Positions 19,273-27,439 of a stretch of DNA of 64,000 bases are shown in pieces. The notes under the pieces are model-generated. The model made no database searches. It was not told the origin of the DNA and saw nothing but the letters and a program-made list of their open reading frames with translations. Position 1 is the first letter of the stretch. Every line of letters starts with the position of its first letter. The stretch is taken from the NCBI GenBank assembly GCA_003612285.1, contig RAYE01000020.1, forward strand, positions 19,191 to 83,190, given 5' to 3'. The position numbers and the translations under genes are program-made. The DNA is from a bacterium D16-51 (GTDB taxonomy: Bacteria > Bacillota > Clostridia > Lachnospirales > Lachnospiraceae).

Positions 19273-20496
19273 TTATTCTGCTTTGCCGTTTTTAATCCGC
19301 CCCATTGCTTTTACAGTATTCTCTGCACTTCCAAAAGCAGTCAGGCGGAAATACCCTTCCCCGCTTGGCCCAAATCCAGAGCCAGGCGTGCCGACAATAT
19401 TTAATTCTGTTAACAGATAATCAAAGAAATCCCATGATTTCATATTTTCCGGCGTCTTTAACCAAATATATGGCGCATCCACACCGCCAAACACTTCATA
19501 CCCCGCGCTTGTCAGGCCTTCCCGGATAACGCGTGCATTATTCATATAATATGCAATCTGTTCTTTTGTCTGCTTCTGCCCTTCTTCTGTATAGACAGCC
19601 GCACCTGCAGCCTGGATAATATAAGGGGCGCCGTTAAATTTCGTACCGTGGCGGCGCGCCCAAAGGGAATGCAGTGAAACGTCCCCACACTTCAATTCTT
19701 TTGGGATAACCGTAAACCCAAGGCGCGTCCCTGTAAATCCGGCATTTTTAGAAAAACTGCGGATTTCAATTGCGCAGGCAGCCGCACCTTCGCATTCATA
19801 AATCGTATGCGGTACATTTTCAGAAGAAATATATGCCTCATATGCTGCATCATAAATAATCACCGCGCCATTTTTCAAAGCATAGTCCACCCATACCTGC
19901 AGCTGGTCCTTTGTGAGGGTAGTCCCGGTTGGATTATTCGGCAGGCAAAGATAAATCATATCCGGCACCTCTTTTGGAAGTTCCGGGCAGAAATTATTTT
20001 CTTTCGTACAAGGCATATAGATTACCCTGTCCCATTTTTCCACTTCCGGACGGTACGTCCCTGTACGCCCGGACATCGCGTTAGAATCCACATAAACCGG
20101 ATAGACCGGGTCGCAGACTGCAATCCTTGTGTCATCTGCAAAAATATCTACAATATTTCCAGAATCACTTTTTGCACCGTCGCTGACAAAAATCTCATCT
20201 GCAGAAATTGCACATCCCCTTGCTTTATAATCATGTTCCGCAATTGCATTCCGCAAAAAATCATACCCTAAATCCGGGGCATATCCTTTAAATGTTTCAG
20301 CCTTTGCCATTTCATCTACTGCACTGTGAAGCCTGTCAATCACTGCCGGCGCCAATGGCAGCGTAACATCGCCAATCCCAAGACGGATAATCTCTTTCTC
20401 CGGATGCGCTTCTGTATAAGCAGCAACTTTTTTTCCAATATCCGAAAACAGGTAACTTCCTGGCAATTTTAAATAATTCTCATTAATTCTAAACAT
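19273..20496 (-). CDS. dapL: LL-diaminopimelate aminotransferase
   Basis: 407 residues from ATG 20496 (AAAGGTGG upstream), giving the typical start MFRINENYLKLPGSYLFSDI; upstream in-frame starts at 20577 are rejected. PLP aminotransferase class I fold with LGIGDVTLPL, SDGAKSD, CLPNNPTGT, YDAAYEAYI and the PLP-lysine motif SFSKNAGFTGTRLGFT. It makes LL-diaminopimelate directly from tetrahydrodipicolinate with glutamate, the DapL variant of lysine and cell-wall precursor synthesis. Lies 81 bp after the sulfotransferase gene. Confidence 0.95.
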   Translation of the reverse strand: MFRINENYLKLPGSYLFSDIGKKVAAYTEAHPEKEIIRLGIGDVTLPLAPAVIDRLHSAVDEMAKAETFKGYAPDLGYDFLRNAIAEHDYKARGCAISADEIFVSDGAKSDSGNIVDIFADDTRIAVCDPVYPVYVDSNAMSGRTGTYRPEVEKWDRVIYMPCTKENNFCPELPKEVPDMIYLCLPNNPTGTTLTKDQLQVWVDYALKNGAVIIYDAAYEAYISSENVPHTIYECEGAAACAIEIRSFSKNAGFTGTRLGFTVIPKELKCGDVSLHSLWARRHGTKFNGAPYIIQAAGAAVYTEEGQKQTKEQIAYYMNNARVIREGLTSAGYEVFGGVDAPYIWLKTPENMKSWDFFDYLLTELNIVGTPGSGFGPSGEGYFRLTAFGSAENTVKAMGRIKNGKAE

Positions 20497-20577
20497 CCTA
20501 TATTCCACCTTTCTCTTAAGAACCACAATCTTATAAACACTTATTTTACACGAAAGCCCCTGGCAATGCAAGCACAT

Positions 20578-21807
20578 CTAGTACCAAAGACCTCCAAGCG
20601 TCTTCCCGCAATACTCTTCCAGCTCATGTATGCTTTCTTTATAAAATTCATTTAGAAATAAACGGCTGGATTGGTTCATTTTTTCATCATTTTGCACAAG
20701 CGTATACTTATGGAGAAAAGCCTTGCACTTCTCATGGCACTTTTTTACCTTTTTTGAATAAACAGAACGCAGCCTGACGTCCATCCCATAAATAATACGG
20801 TTAATCCAGGCGCTGACATAATTTCTTGAAACCAGCTTTCCCTCATTGGAATGAGGAAGCGATGTAAATTTTTTGGGCTTTACCCCAATAAACTTCTGTA
20901 CCTCATCCATAACCTGTTCTGTATTTTGGATCAGCTCTTCAAAAAATACCACCTTAATTCTGTCTTTCCCAAAATATTCTTCATACTTACGGATATGTTT
21001 AATATATTCAAACCTTGTATTTTCTTCTGTCACAATATAATCCTGTATGTAATCATCAAACATATCAACATGATACCGAAAATGACGGCGGTAATAATTT
21101 ACCTGTTTTTTATCCATCGTCTTGCGCATCAGCATCTTAAAATAAGAATAGGCAGCATCTGCCGGATTTCTCACGACAAAGATAATTTTTGTGTTTTTCC
21201 CATAACACTCATAAACACCGTCTGCATTGTTGTGGTAACTTGGCTCAATATCCCCTGTCACCTGCCCTTCCTTCACATCTGGAAAGTAAATGGTATTAAA
21301 CCGTTCCGGGGCGTCTTCTATACTGGTGCGCCACCCCATATACAGCGTTTCTTTTTTCTTTGGCAGAAAAATCCTTTTATGCTTTTTCAACGCGCTATGC
21401 AGGGATGAAGTGCCGCATTTTACAAAACCTCCGCAGACAAAATCCAGATGCACATGCTCTTTTGCACCGATTTCTGCAATCAGTTCATAATCAATAACCG
21501 CTGCATTCTTACAGCCGCCCTCGCAAAGTATCTGCCTGGCAAGTTCTGTCTGTTTGCAGTCATGGCTGTCGTATAGTTCAAAAACCAGACATCCCTTATC
21601 TTTTATCTTATCTACAGAGGCAAAAGGGACTCCGCAAAAAGTCCCCTGTTTCTTTTGGTTATCTGCATAGGAAACATACTGCACTGCCATCTGATTTGCT
21701 AAAAAATACCGGCACATAATATTTACAAGAGACGGCTTCCCAAACAATACAATATCCTGATATTTCCCTGCCTCTGCCGCAATTTGCGATTCCTCCCAAA
21801 TTGTCAT
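20578..21807 (-). CDS. PAPS-type sulfotransferase with N-terminal Rossmann-like domain
   Basis: 409 residues from ATG 21807 (AAAGGA 6 nt upstream). Residues 1-110 look like a small Rossmann-type module (DIVLFGKPSLVNIM, VQYVSYADNQKKQGTFCGVPF). Residues ~122-400 are a sulfotransferase domain: 5'-phosphosulfate loop GGFVKCGTSSLHSAL (about 126-140), catalytic-region histidine/glutamate GDIEPSYH, and 3'-phosphate motif IIFVVRNPADAAYSYFKML. The family moves sulfate from PAPS to hydroxyls or amines of sugars, lipids or small molecules. No PAPS-synthesis gene is in the window, and the acceptor is unknown. Sits between proS and dapL in the same direction. Confidence 0.8.
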   Translation of the reverse strand: MTIWEESQIAAEAGKYQDIVLFGKPSLVNIMCRYFLANQMAVQYVSYADNQKKQGTFCGVPFASVDKIKDKGCLVFELYDSHDCKQTELARQILCEGGCKNAAVIDYELIAEIGAKEHVHLDFVCGGFVKCGTSSLHSALKKHKRIFLPKKKETLYMGWRTSIEDAPERFNTIYFPDVKEGQVTGDIEPSYHNNADGVYECYGKNTKIIFVVRNPADAAYSYFKMLMRKTMDKKQVNYYRRHFRYHVDMFDDYIQDYIVTEENTRFEYIKHIRKYEEYFGKDRIKVVFFEELIQNTEQVMDEVQKFIGVKPKKFTSLPHSNEGKLVSRNYVSAWINRIIYGMDVRLRSVYSKKVKKCHEKCKAFLHKYTLVQNDEKMNQSSRLFLNEFYKESIHELEEYCGKTLGGLWY

Positions 21808-21839
21808 AAGCAATCCTTTCTTTCACATAAAATCCTGGC

Positions 21840-23579
21840 TCAAATTGTTACCTTTTGCCTGATATCCTCATAAAGCTTTTGTTTTAAATCTTTAATGCAG
21901 GAAACTGTTTCCCCAACCGAAATCATTTCTTTCACAGATTTATCCCTTGTCGTAATTTCTACACAGGATTCTTTCAAATTCCTTGGGCTGACAATCACAC
22001 GGATTGGAACGCCAAGTAAATCTGCATCAGAAAACATCGCTCCTGGGCGGACGCCTTCACGGTCATCATAAATTACTTCAACGCCATCCTTTAAAAGTTC
22101 CTGATACAATTTATCCGCTGTTTCCTTTGCCTCCTTATCATCGGCACGCAGACAGCAAATATGAACTTCCCAAGGGGCAACCGTAATTGGCCATATAGGC
22201 CCATATTCATCATGGCATACCTCACAGATAGATGCGGCAAGGCGGCCAACGCCAATTCCATAACAGCCCATTATCGGGTACTGCTGCTGCCCATTTTCAT
22301 CCGTATACTGCATATTCATTGTTTTTGTGTACTTCGTCCCAAGCTGGAAAATATTCCCAACCTCAATGCCGCGTTTTATTGTAATCGCTTTTTTCCCACA
22401 GCAAGGGCAGACGCTTCCCTCCTGTATCTTAGAAATATCTACATATTCTGCCTTCTCCAAATCCCGTTCCAAATTCAGCCCTGTGTAATGGTATCCTTCT
22501 TTGTTTGCGCCTGCTACAAGGCCTGAAATCCCCTTTAGAGAAACATCCAGGTACACTTCGGCTTCTTTGGCAATCCCATAAGGCCCAATATAACCTGCAA
22601 CAAGACAGTCTTCCTCTGTTATTTCTGCAGTATGGATTTCCCCGCCAACCAGGTTTCTGAGTTTTGTTTCATTTACCTCATAATCCCCCCGCACAAAAGC
22701 TACTACAAAGGTATCGTCTGCATTTTTCTGATAGACGACAGCCTTGCAGGACTTCTTCACATCACTGTTTAAGAAATCACAAACCGCTTCTATCGTCTTA
22801 CATTCTGGCGTCTCCACACATTGAAGCTGTTCTGCCTGCCCTGAGTCTTCATTTACCATCTTGTTTTCCGCCGCTTCCATATTCGCCCGGTAATCGCATT
22901 CTGTACAAACTACAATCGAATCCTCACCTACCGGCGTCAGAAGCATATACTCGTGGGAAATATTCCCTCCCATCATGCCGGAATCAGAAGCTACCGTCAC
23001 AACTTCCGGGATTCCTGCACGGGCAAAAATCCTGTTATATGCCTGATAGCATTTTTCATAATAATCTTCTAAATCTTCCTGTGAGGTATGGAAAGAGTAG
23101 GCGTCTTTCATTGTAAATTCACGGACGCGTATCATGCCGGCCCTCGGCCTTGCCTCATCACGGAATTTTCGCTGAATCTGGTAAATCATAAATGGATATT
23201 TTGTGTATGACTGCGCATATTCCCTTACTAAATGGACTGCCGCTTCCTCATGTGTCATCGCAAGCACCATCCTTGCATTGCTTCGGTCTGTAAAACGTAA
23301 AAGCTCACTGCCGACAGATTCATACCTGCCTGACTCGTCCCACAAATCAGCAGGAAGCGTCACAGGAAACAATACCTCCTGCCCATCAATCGCATCCATT
23401 TCCTCGCGTATAATCTTTTCTATTTTTGCCGTAATCCTTTTTAACAATGGAAATTCCGAAAAAATACCATTTCCAACATTTTTCATATAGCCTCCGCGCA
23501 CCATCAGCGCATGGCTGTCAATTACACAGTCCGCCGGCCTTTCCTTAAACCTGGAACCAACTAATTTTGATAATTTCAT
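21840..23579 (-). CDS. proS: Prolyl-tRNA synthetase (bacterial type, with editing domain)
   Basis: 579 residues from ATG 23579, which has AGGAGG 7 nt upstream. Class II motifs are present: motif 1 region (FPVTLPADLWDESGRY), motif 2 (FRDEARPRAGMIRVREFTMKDAYSF) and motif 3 (GCYGIGVGRLAAS). The INS/YbaK-like editing insertion lies between motifs 2 and 3 (about residues 220-390), and the anticodon-binding domain is at the C-terminus. CTEC and CPCC cysteine pairs are visible. Charges tRNA(Pro) in the cytoplasm. No T-box leader was seen upstream; the neighbour is the toxin gene 47 bp away. Confidence 0.95.
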   Translation of the reverse strand: MKLSKLVGSRFKERPADCVIDSHALMVRGGYMKNVGNGIFSEFPLLKRITAKIEKIIREEMDAIDGQEVLFPVTLPADLWDESGRYESVGSELLRFTDRSNARMVLAMTHEEAAVHLVREYAQSYTKYPFMIYQIQRKFRDEARPRAGMIRVREFTMKDAYSFHTSQEDLEDYYEKCYQAYNRIFARAGIPEVVTVASDSGMMGGNISHEYMLLTPVGEDSIVVCTECDYRANMEAAENKMVNEDSGQAEQLQCVETPECKTIEAVCDFLNSDVKKSCKAVVYQKNADDTFVVAFVRGDYEVNETKLRNLVGGEIHTAEITEEDCLVAGYIGPYGIAKEAEVYLDVSLKGISGLVAGANKEGYHYTGLNLERDLEKAEYVDISKIQEGSVCPCCGKKAITIKRGIEVGNIFQLGTKYTKTMNMQYTDENGQQQYPIMGCYGIGVGRLAASICEVCHDEYGPIWPITVAPWEVHICCLRADDKEAKETADKLYQELLKDGVEVIYDDREGVRPGAMFSDADLLGVPIRVIVSPRNLKESCVEITTRDKSVKEMISVGETVSCIKDLKQKLYEDIRQKVTI

Positions 23580-23625
23580 TTCTTTCCTCCTCATATTTTA
23601 ATCAATCTTTTTCACTATTCCCCAC

Positions 23626-24072
23626 CTATATACCAATCTCATTTTCAAAATATTGAAGCGTAGAATATTTTACTAATATTTGATTCATAGGATTGCTTAA
23701 ATTACGCTTTGCATTTTTGTATTTTTCAATATACTTTTCCATTTTTACTTTTATCCTATAATCCTTTCCTCTTAACGCATCAAATTCTTTCTGACGCAAA
23801 TGTGGTTCTACACTTGAATCTATGTAACTTTCTTTACTAATAACTACTGCCTTTGAAAAGTCAACTCCACAATTATTAGCCTTATCAGTCCATAATACAT
23901 ACGGATGATGTATATCCGACCTTAAAGGAATAGCATATCGAACGTCGTCAATTTCTACATAAACCTGAATATATGGCCTATTTCTTTTTTGCTCTATTTC
24001 AGGATAATTTGATGCTGAATATACATTATAAAATTCATCTGACAAAAATACAAATCTTTTTTTCTTTCCCAT
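23626..24072 (-). CDS. Candidate type III toxin (ToxN/AbiQ-like endoribonuclease; TenpN/CptN-type)
   Basis: 148 residues. The layout FVFLSDEFYNVYS, YPEIEQKRNRPYIQVYVEID, YAIPLRSDIHHPYVLWTDK, GVDFSKAVVI and KYSTLQYFENEI follows the ToxN-fold toxins of type III toxin-antitoxin systems, most like the TenpIN or CptIN groups as I remember them. Such toxins are RNA endonucleases neutralised by, and cutting, a repetitive antitoxin RNA encoded just upstream. The context fits: promoter at 24219-24247, about 125 nt of structured non-coding DNA, a perfect terminator at 24092-24115, then GGGAGA and this ATG. The subfamily is uncertain because no search could be run. Confidence 0.7.
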   Translation of the reverse strand: MGKKKRFVFLSDEFYNVYSASNYPEIEQKRNRPYIQVYVEIDDVRYAIPLRSDIHHPYVLWTDKANNCGVDFSKAVVISKESYIDSSVEPHLRQKEFDALRGKDYRIKVKMEKYIEKYKNAKRNLSNPMNQILVKYSTLQYFENEIGI

Positions 24073-24087
24073 ATAACTTCTCCCACG

Positions 24088-24115
24088 TAAAACAACTCCT
24101 GTTTCCAGGAGTTGT
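24088..24115 (-). terminator. Intrinsic terminator between antitoxin RNA and toxin gene
   Basis: ACAACTCCTG and CAGGAGTTGT form a perfect 10-bp stem with a GAAA loop, followed on the minus strand by TTTTA. Placement between RNA and toxin is the standard type III design, limiting toxin mRNA relative to antitoxin RNA. Confidence 0.85.
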
Positions 24116-24212
24116 CTTCTCAGCGGACTTTTCTTTTATTTTACTTAGTCGCGCCCTACGACTAAATCTTCTGTTGAACTTTCTTTAACCTCACGTTCTA
24201 TGAGAATTATCT
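24088..24212 (-). ncRNA. Candidate type III antitoxin RNA
   Basis: The interval from the inferred transcription start (about 24212) to the terminator has no open frame. It holds a 7-bp hairpin (TTAGTCG/CGACTAA, 24145-24165) and two imperfect direct copies of an AAAGAAA-GT-C...AGAAGA unit at 24167-24187 and 24115-24136, offset by about 52 nt. Type III antitoxins are pseudoknotted RNA repeats of roughly this size. Repeat borders are uncertain because the copies are weakly similar. Confidence 0.55.
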
Positions 24213-24218
24213 AAAGAT

Positions 24219-24247
24219 AATATATCATAGTATATGTAATCAGTCAA
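24219..24247 (-). promoter_or_regulatory. Promoter of the antitoxin RNA/toxin locus
   Basis: Minus strand TTGACT (24247-24242), 17-bp spacer, TATATT (24224-24219), a strong housekeeping promoter. Confidence 0.8.
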
Positions 24248-24274
24248 GAAATATCCGCAAATAACGATATAAAG

Positions 24275-24352
24275 ACGTAACTATTCAGCCTTGCGGCTTC
24301 ATAGTTACACAGCAGTGCTTTCAGCACTGTGACAACTATCCAAGGTTACTAT
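24275..24352. repeat. Family A-like palindromic DNA
   Basis: GTAACTA...TAGTTAC surrounds AGCC/GGCT, followed by the hairpin CAGTGCT/AGCACTG and then GGTTACTATTCAA. Between the toxin locus and ilvN; no gene here. Confidence 0.45.
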
Positions 24353-24388
24353 TCAAGCTGCCGGGCATGGTTCAAACAGTAACACTAT

Positions 24389-24895
24389 CTATTGATCCTG
24401 CGTAGAAATTGCCTCCATTGCCACACTTCCCCCACGAACCACTTCGATGCGGTTTACAAAAATATCATTAAACAATGCAATCATATCATTATTTGCGCCC
24501 TCTGTCTTTACACACTGCACAATCACACGGCGCCTGTCGTAATCTATTACTTCCAAATCAAAAGCCTGCGCAATCCGGAATATTTCAGCCTTGTCTTTTT
24601 CAGAGCAGCTTGAAACCTTAATAAACAGCAGCTCCTTTTTATGGATTTTTACACCTGACAAATCAATTACTTTAATCACTACAACGCAGCGGTTCAGCTG
24701 TTTTTTCACCTGTTCAAACGTTATGTCATCAATCGTCAGGCCAATTGTCATCCGCGATACCGTTGGATCCTCCGTCTCCCCAACTGTCAGGGTATCTAAA
24801 TTATAAGATTTTCCAGCCAATAGGCCGGATATTTTTGCCAGGACGCCAATCCTGTTTTCCACATATAGCGATATGTATCTCTTTTTTACTTCCAT
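24389..24895 (-). CDS. ilvN: Acetolactate synthase small (regulatory) subunit
   Basis: 168 residues. N-terminal ACT domain (YISLYVENRIGVLAKISGLLAGKSYNLDTL split here: RIGVLAKISGLLAGK, YNLDTLTVG) followed by the C-terminal small-subunit domain (IDYDRRRVIVQCVKTEG). It binds valine-type feedback inhibitors and activates IlvB. Lies 12 bp after ilvB on the same transcript under the T-box. Confidence 0.93.
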   Translation of the reverse strand: MEVKKRYISLYVENRIGVLAKISGLLAGKSYNLDTLTVGETEDPTVSRMTIGLTIDDITFEQVKKQLNRCVVVIKVIDLSGVKIHKKELLFIKVSSCSEKDKAEIFRIAQAFDLEVIDYDRRRVIVQCVKTEGANNDMIALFNDIFVNRIEVVRGGSVAMEAISTQDQ

Positions 24896-24907
24896 AACAA
24901 TCCCCCT

Positions 24908-26629
24908 TTAATCCATAATCATATCATCCAGTGTCTTTCCAGTTGGTACTATCGGATAAACATTAGCCTCCCGTTCAATAATACACTCTATAATTGTCGG
25001 CGCATTTTTATGTTCCGCCGCATACCGAAACGCCCCTTCAATTTCTTCTTCCTTTGTAATACGGATTCCATATGCCTCATAGCTTTCTGCCAGCTTCACA
25101 AAATCCGGTATATACGCCGGGCAGTTTTTACTTTTATCCATACAATTTCTCTGGCAGCTTTTCCGATACGCCAAACATGTGCTGGAATAACGTTTCTGGT
25201 AAAAAAGCTCCTGCCACTGCCTTACATTCCCCAAATAGCCGTTATTTATCACAATCAAAATCAACGGAAGCTCCAGTGCAACGGCTGTTGCAAGCTCCTG
25301 GATATTCATCTGGATGCCGCCATCCCCTGAAATAGAAATTACTGTGCTCTCTGGGTTTCCAAGCTTTGCCCCGATTGCCGCCGGAAATCCGTATCCCATC
25401 GTCCCAAGCCCACCGGAAGTCAAAAACTGGCGGTTGCTGTCCAACTGGATATATTGTGTCGCCCAAAGCTGGTTCTGCCCTACATCAGTCGTAATGATTG
25501 GCCTATCAAAATTCTCGTTGATATAACGGATTATTTTTTCTGGCGTCAGACCATGATAATTCTCCATATGGATTGGGTAATCCTTTTTCCACTCCATAAC
25601 CTGGCTTACCCATTTCTCAATTTTTAGCGGCGGGACATATTCTAAAAGCTTTTCTATTGCAAGCTTTGCATCTGCAACAATTGGGATATCTACAACAATA
25701 TTTTTAGAAATAGACGCTGCGTCCACATCAATATGGATAATTTTCGCATCTTTTGCAAATTCACTGATTTTCCCGGTAATCCTGTCATTAAACCGTGTTC
25801 CAATGGAAAATAACACATCGCATTCTGATACGGCATGGTTTGCCGCATAACTTCCATGAATCCCTATATTCCCAAGATATAATTCATGGGAACTTGGAAT
25901 TGCACCCTTTCCCATAATTGTTGTAATCACAGGTACTCCTGTCGTTTCGGCAAGCGTTTTCATCTGCTCATTGGCATTGGAAATATTTACCCCGCCCCCT
26001 ACAAGGAATAATGGCTTTTTTGCCTTTTTTAACATGCTGACTGCTTTTTTAATCTGCCCTACATGCACGCTTTCATTTGGCTTATAACCACGCATATTTA
26101 CCCCTGACGGATATTCATCACTTCCCAAAGCCTGCTGTATATCTTTTGGGATATCCACTACAACCGGCCCCGGCCTTCCTGTCCGCGCTATGTAAAAAGC
26201 TTCTTTCAATATCCTTGGAAGTTCCTCCCTTGTCCTTACTGTTACAGCATATTTACAGATACTGTTTGTAATCCCGACTATATCCACTTCCTGAAATGCA
26301 TCATTTCCCATCAGCCCCAATGGAACCTGCCCGGTAATGCAGACAAGAGGGACGCTGTCATAATTTGCCGTTGCAATCCCTGTCACAAGATTTGTCGCCC
26401 CCGGCCCGCTCGTAACAAGGCATACCCCCGTCTTCCCTGTAGAACGCGCATATCCGTCTGCAGCATGGATTAATGCCTGTTCATGCCGAGGCAAAACCAC
26501 GTCAATATCCTCTGCCTCATACAGTGCGTCAAATATATCAATCGCCTGCCCTCCGGGATAGCCGAACACAAGATTTACCCCCTCTTCCCTCAATGCTTTT
26601 ACAATAATTTCTGTTCCTTTCATCTGCAT
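24908..26629 (-). CDS. ilvB: Acetolactate synthase large (catalytic) subunit
   Basis: 573 residues. ThDP enzyme with the catalytic Glu in VLPRHEQALIHAADGYAR (about residue 50), FAD-type middle domain, and the ThDP motif SGDGGIQMNIQELATA...VINN near residues 440-465. It condenses pyruvate to acetolactate, or pyruvate plus 2-oxobutyrate, the first shared step of branched-chain amino-acid synthesis. After LFYQKRYS there is a cysteine-rich insertion (CX6CX3CX6C) before PDFVKLAESY that ordinary enterobacterial enzymes lack. GGAGGGATGC precedes the ATG. Controlled by the T-box leader upstream. Confidence 0.95.
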   Translation of the reverse strand: MQMKGTEIIVKALREEGVNLVFGYPGGQAIDIFDALYEAEDIDVVLPRHEQALIHAADGYARSTGKTGVCLVTSGPGATNLVTGIATANYDSVPLVCITGQVPLGLMGNDAFQEVDIVGITNSICKYAVTVRTREELPRILKEAFYIARTGRPGPVVVDIPKDIQQALGSDEYPSGVNMRGYKPNESVHVGQIKKAVSMLKKAKKPLFLVGGGVNISNANEQMKTLAETTGVPVITTIMGKGAIPSSHELYLGNIGIHGSYAANHAVSECDVLFSIGTRFNDRITGKISEFAKDAKIIHIDVDAASISKNIVVDIPIVADAKLAIEKLLEYVPPLKIEKWVSQVMEWKKDYPIHMENYHGLTPEKIIRYINENFDRPIITTDVGQNQLWATQYIQLDSNRQFLTSGGLGTMGYGFPAAIGAKLGNPESTVISISGDGGIQMNIQELATAVALELPLILIVINNGYLGNVRQWQELFYQKRYSSTCLAYRKSCQRNCMDKSKNCPAYIPDFVKLAESYEAYGIRITKEEEIEGAFRYAAEHKNAPTIIECIIEREANVYPIVPTGKTLDDMIMD

Positions 26630-26649
26630 CCCTCCATTCTTATTTCCAT

Positions 26650-26678
26650 AAAAAAGCGCACCGCCGGCGCTGGTGCGC
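26650..26678 (-). terminator. Second terminator-like hairpin between the T-box and ilvB
   Basis: GCGCACC and GGTGCGC (7-bp stem, 9-nt loop) are followed on the minus strand by TTTTTTAT, only ~20 nt before the ilvB ribosome-binding site. Just upstream is another perfect hairpin, CAAGAATTGC/GCAATTCTTG (26682-26704). Confidence 0.55.
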
Positions 26679-26741
26679 TAGCAAGAATTGCTTCGCAATT
26701 CTTGTCGGCAACCACTACGTAACAGCGCAATTTCCTATGAC

Positions 26742-27120
26742 AAAAAAAGCCCTAAGTTAACAACCCGTTAACTTAGGGCGAATATCTCCGCGGTACCACC
26801 TAATTTCAAAGCTTACGCTTTGCACTCATCCAATACGGCAGCATAACAGCATTTTCACCAATGCTTCCCTGCTGCTTATATCGTTTCCCTGATAACGGCG
26901 GGAACTTCCGTTGAAGCCTACTTAGGAAATGTTTAGAGATTAATCTGTGCATTTTGCCTGACAAAAATACATTTATACTCCTGCTGCCATCTGCCCTGTT
27001 CAGCCCACTGCTCAAAGGCTACTTCCATATTTCCGAAACAAAGATTTTCACCAGCCATCTTCTCTCTTCTGATTCAAAAAATATGTACTCCTCCTCATCA
27101 CTGCATTTACCTTATTATTA
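26742..27120 (-). promoter_or_regulatory. T-box riboswitch leader of ilvB-ilvN
   Basis: The T-box sequence AGGTGGTACCGCGG lies at 26801-26788, followed by the terminator GCCCTAAGTTAAC/GTTAACTTAGGGC (26779-26749) and seven T residues (26748-26742). Upstream, a stem I region includes AGTA near 27087, the GAGAGAGA stretch and GGCTGGTGAAAATC. Uncharged tRNA binds the leader and favours the antiterminator. The codon specifier should be for a branched-chain amino acid given the gene, but I could not place it with confidence. Confidence 0.9.
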
Positions 27121-27126
27121 AAAGTT

Positions 27127-27155
27127 AATATAACAAATTTTCTATCCCCTGTCAA
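27127..27155 (-). promoter_or_regulatory. Promoter of the ilvB T-box transcript
   Basis: Minus strand TTGACA (27155-27150), 17-bp spacer, TATATT (27132-27127). Confidence 0.85.
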
Positions 27156-27313
27156 CTGTCGCTTTTTACAAAAATTTAGAAAGACATTGCTTTCCACAGG
27201 ACAATGTAGCTCTTTTAGAATTGCTTTGCTTTTTAAGCTCCCAGCCTATGCACGCACACGGACAACTGTCTGAAAAGAACTAAAGTTCTTACGGAAACAA
27301 CGATTCCATAGAT

Positions 27314-27346
27314 ATTACTAAGGCGGTTAAACGCCGATGTTTTTAC
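27314..27346. repeat. Family C solo end
   Basis: ATTACTAAGGCGGTTAAA followed by CGCCGATGTTTTTAC matches the right end (reverse complement) of the 160-bp element at 62100-62259. Only one end is present. The remaining spacer 27160-27360 shows nothing else recognisable. Confidence 0.6.
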
Positions 27347-27365
27347 ATGAAATCACAATTACTCA

Positions 27366-27394
27366 TTGACTTTAATACTACATTTCTGTATAAT
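27366..27394 (+). promoter_or_regulatory. Promoter of the FMN-binding membrane protein gene
   Basis: TTGACT (27366-27371), 17-bp spacer, TATAAT (27389-27394). Confidence 0.8.
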
Positions 27395-27439
27395 TGAACT
27401 ACCAGTTTAATTATATCAATTTTAAAGGACGGTAACTAT

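Noticed and set aside
26806..27015. Short minus-strand open frame within the ilvB leader
   Set aside because: It covers T-box stem I and the T-box sequence; the conserved RNA explains the region and there is no ribosome-binding site.
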